Shown here piece by piece: positions 5,976 to 7,299 of a stretch of 7,299 bases of DNA. This DNA comes from CAYMJK01 sp043101635 (lineage in GTDB: Bacteria; Planctomycetota; Phycisphaerae; Phycisphaerales; UBA1924). The notes beneath the pieces were generated by a model, which did no database searches, was not told the origin of the DNA, and saw only the letters and a program-made list of their open reading frames with translations. Within the stretch, counting starts at the first letter, position 1. Every line of letters begins with the position of its first letter. Made by a program: the position numbers and the translations under genes. The stretch is from positions 1 through 7,299 of the forward strand of contig JBICIE010000058.1 of NCBI GenBank assembly GCA_043101635.1, read 5' to 3'.

Positions 5976-6605
5976 ATGAACAGCATGCGTCGCAATGGAG
6001 TGTTTCGGTCGGCCCTGAAGATCCTGGCGGCGGCGACGGTCGCGGCCGGCGCCCTGGGCGGCTGCGCGACTGGAAATCCGGATGACGCCCTGGTGCAGGA
6101 GAATCTCGAGCTTCGCCAGCAGCGGGCGGAACTGGAGCAGCAGCTTGCCGAGTGCGAGCAGCGCTACGCCATGCTCGATGAGCAGAACCGCCAGCTCGGC
6201 CAGCTCGGCAGCGACACCGGCTTCGAGGGCATCGACGGCGTCACCATCGGCCGCTCGCAGGGCGAACTGACCGTCGGGATCGCCGGCGACGTGCTGTTCG
6301 CCTCCGGCTCGGCAGCGCTGCGGCCGGAGGCCAAGCGGTCGCTGGACCAGGTGGTGGCCAACATCCGCCAGCGGTATCCGGGCAAGACCATCCGCGTCGA
6401 AGGCCACACCGACACCGACCCCATCCGCAAGAGCAAGTGGGAAACCAACGAGCGGCTCAGCGCCGAGCGGGCCATGGCGGTCGAAGCCTACCTCGTCAGC
6501 AAGGGGCTCGACAACAAGCAGGTCTACTCGGCGGCCTTCGGGTCGGCCCAGCCGCGCGGCAGCAAGAAGGACAGCCGGCGCGTCGAGATCGTGATCATCG
6601 AGTAG
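5976..6605 (+). CDS. OmpA-domain (Pal-like) peptidoglycan-binding lipoprotein
   Basis: 209 residues. The N-terminus is a lipoprotein signal peptide: basic MNSMRRNGVFRSALK, a short Ala-rich hydrophobic core, and the lipobox A-L-G-G-C with C30 as the predicted lipidated residue. Residues 38-78 are rich in Glu, Gln and Leu with heptad-like spacing (a probable coiled coil, with one Cys at 60). An OmpA/MotB C-terminal domain (about 97-209) follows: LFASGSAALRPEA (107-119), VEGHTDTDPI (141-150), N158-x2-LS-x2-RA-x2-V-x3-L173, and the closing RRVEIVI. D146 and R165 match the Asp and Arg that hold diaminopimelate of peptidoglycan in OmpA-type domains. The protein should tether the outer membrane to the cell wall, or be part of an envelope complex. 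No tol genes are adjacent, so calling it Pal itself is not justified. The gene ends 3 bases from the convergent channel gene. Confidence 0.92.
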   Translation: MNSMRRNGVFRSALKILAAATVAAGALGGCATGNPDDALVQENLELRQQRAELEQQLAECEQRYAMLDEQNRQLGQLGSDTGFEGIDGVTIGRSQGELTVGIAGDVLFASGSAALRPEAKRSLDQVVANIRQRYPGKTIRVEGHTDTDPIRKSKWETNERLSAERAMAVEAYLVSKGLDNKQVYSAAFGSAQPRGSKKDSRRVEIVIIE

Positions 6606-6608
6606 CGA

Positions 6609-7299
6609 TCAGGCGCCTTCGCCCGACTCCGAGGTCTGCAGAGCGCCCTGGAGCTGTGCCCGCACGCGCGGCAGGGCTCCGGGGTGATTTTCCTGCAGCC
6701 AGACGATCAGTTTCTCACGCACATCGCAGCGGAGATTCCATGCCGCGGAGGCGTCCGCCGCGCTGACCAGGGCCCGCAGGCCCATGGTGCGCTCGCTGGA
6801 CTCGGTGACCTGCAGCCCGCAGACGCGCCCGTCCCACGCGTCGTGCCCTTCGACGATGCGTTTCAGCTCGGCCCGCACCTCGTCGACCGGGACGCTGTAG
6901 TCGCAGTGGATCATCACCGTGCCGAGGATGTCGGCGGTCGTCCGGGTCCAGTTCTGGAAGGGCTCCTGCAGGAACTTGCTGAATGGCACGATGAGCCGGC
7001 GCTCGTCCCAGACCTTCACGACGACATAGGTCGAGGTGATCTCCTCGATGCGCCCCCACTCTCCGGCGATGATCACGACGTCGTCGATGCGGATGGGCTC
7101 GGTGAAGGCGAGCTGAAGGCCGGCGAAGATGTTCTCGAGCGTGGGGCGGGCCGCCAGCGCCACCACCAGCCCGGCGATACCTGCCGACGCGAGGATGCTG
7201 GCCCCGACTGGCCGCTGGAAAGCGGCATTGATGCCATGGTCTGCTGCAACATGATCCACATCGCGCCCTGGGCGGCGGCCCAGGGCCTCTTTGCCGGGG
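6609..7299 (-). CDS. MscS-family mechanosensitive ion channel, partial at N-terminus, possible frameshift
   Basis: The C-terminal part of a small-conductance mechanosensitive channel, an inner-membrane heptamer that opens under turgor stress. Seen: the pore helix ASAGIAGLVVALAARPTLEN and IFAGLQLAF (about 7190-7105), then the beta-domain RIDDVVIIAGEWGRIEEI (about 7085-7032), the WDERRLIVP stretch (about 7010-6984), PFQNWTR (about 6960-6942), and a cytosolic alpha/beta domain with LQVTESSERTMGLRALVSAA. This belongs to the subfamily with the GEWGRIEEI and PFQNWTR signatures. The stop is TGA (complement of 6609-6611). The frame stays open to the right edge, so a GTG at 7259 is unlikely to be the true start. 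The residues encoded above about 7205 in this frame are hydrophilic where the family has a membrane helix, and codon bias there favours the neighbouring frame. A frameshift, in the cell or in the assembly, is therefore possible. Confidence 0.88.
   Translation of the reverse strand, partial: PGKEALGRRPGRDVDHVAADHGINAAFQRPVGASILASAGIAGLVVALAARPTLENIFAGLQLAFTEPIRIDDVVIIAGEWGRIEEITSTYVVVKVWDERRLIVPFSKFLQEPFQNWTRTTADILGTVMIHCDYSVPVDEVRAELKRIVEGHDAWDGRVCGLQVTESSERTMGLRALVSAADASAAWNLRCDVREKLIVWLQENHPGALPRVRAQLQGALQTSESGEGA
7265..7286. repeat. Perfect 9-bp inverted repeat inside the channel gene
   Basis: GCCCTGGGC (7265-7273), a GGCG loop, and GCCCAGGGC (7278-7286) form an all-matching 9-bp stem, eight of its pairs G-C. 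It is the strongest short hairpin I found in the window. It lies within the apparent coding region of the channel gene, or just upstream if that gene is truncated. No T-run follows on either strand. Confidence 0.7.

Noticed and set aside
6592..6611. TGATC/GATCA inverted repeat at the convergent gene ends as a shared terminator
   Set aside because: The stem is 5 bp with a 10-base loop and no T-run, and it lies within the ends of both coding sequences. This is too weak to call.

Overview
The window is a GC-rich bacterial segment with tightly packed genes. It holds a DNA-repair operon, a prepilin peptidase, an envelope lipoprotein and two genes cut by the window edges. High G/C at third codon positions, scarce Shine-Dalgarno sequences, a long-form prepilin peptidase and the general look of the proteins suggest a Planctomycetota bacterium, perhaps of the Phycisphaerae. 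That assignment is an inference: no rRNA or other phylogenetic marker is present, and other high-GC phyla are not excluded.

Layout. 1-375 (minus): most of a HIT-family (histidine triad) hydrolase, its C-terminus cut by the left edge. 376-569: a divergent intergenic region. It carries two oppositely oriented tracts of a 7-base repeat (TTCGCTN) and possible -10 boxes very close to both start codons. 570-2489 (plus): mutL. 2493-4079 (plus): xseA, 3 bases after mutL. 4080-4174: a short spacer able to form several small hairpins. 4175-4456 (plus): xseB, from a GTG start with a good ribosome-binding site. 4456-5841 (plus): a type IV prepilin peptidase whose ATG overlaps the xseB stop by one base. 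5842-5975: a spacer with a small palindrome and a Shine-Dalgarno. 5976-6605 (plus): an OmpA-domain lipoprotein. 6609-7299 (minus): the C-terminal part of an MscS-type mechanosensitive channel, convergent with the lipoprotein gene and cut at its 5' end by the right edge.

How the genes fit together. MutL carries the complete DQHA-X2-E-X4-E endonuclease motif, so it should nick DNA itself, as in bacteria without MutH. Exonuclease VII is one of the nucleases that can remove the nicked strand during mismatch repair. The order mutL-xseA-xseB therefore places the nick-maker beside both subunits of an excision nuclease. MutL has a recognisable sliding-clamp-binding motif, and XseA ends in a tail with a possible second one. 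The prepilin peptidase is translationally coupled to this set although it acts in the membrane on pilin-like proteins. The lipoprotein and the channel are envelope genes with no clear tie to repair.

Most noteworthy: the mutL-xseAB-prepilin peptidase arrangement, the clamp motif at the XseA tail, the 7-base repeats between the divergent genes, the enlarged prepilin peptidase, and a probable reading-frame break beside a perfect 9-bp palindrome in the channel gene at the right edge. I found no clear novel defence system, mobile element, CRISPR array, tRNA or rRNA.
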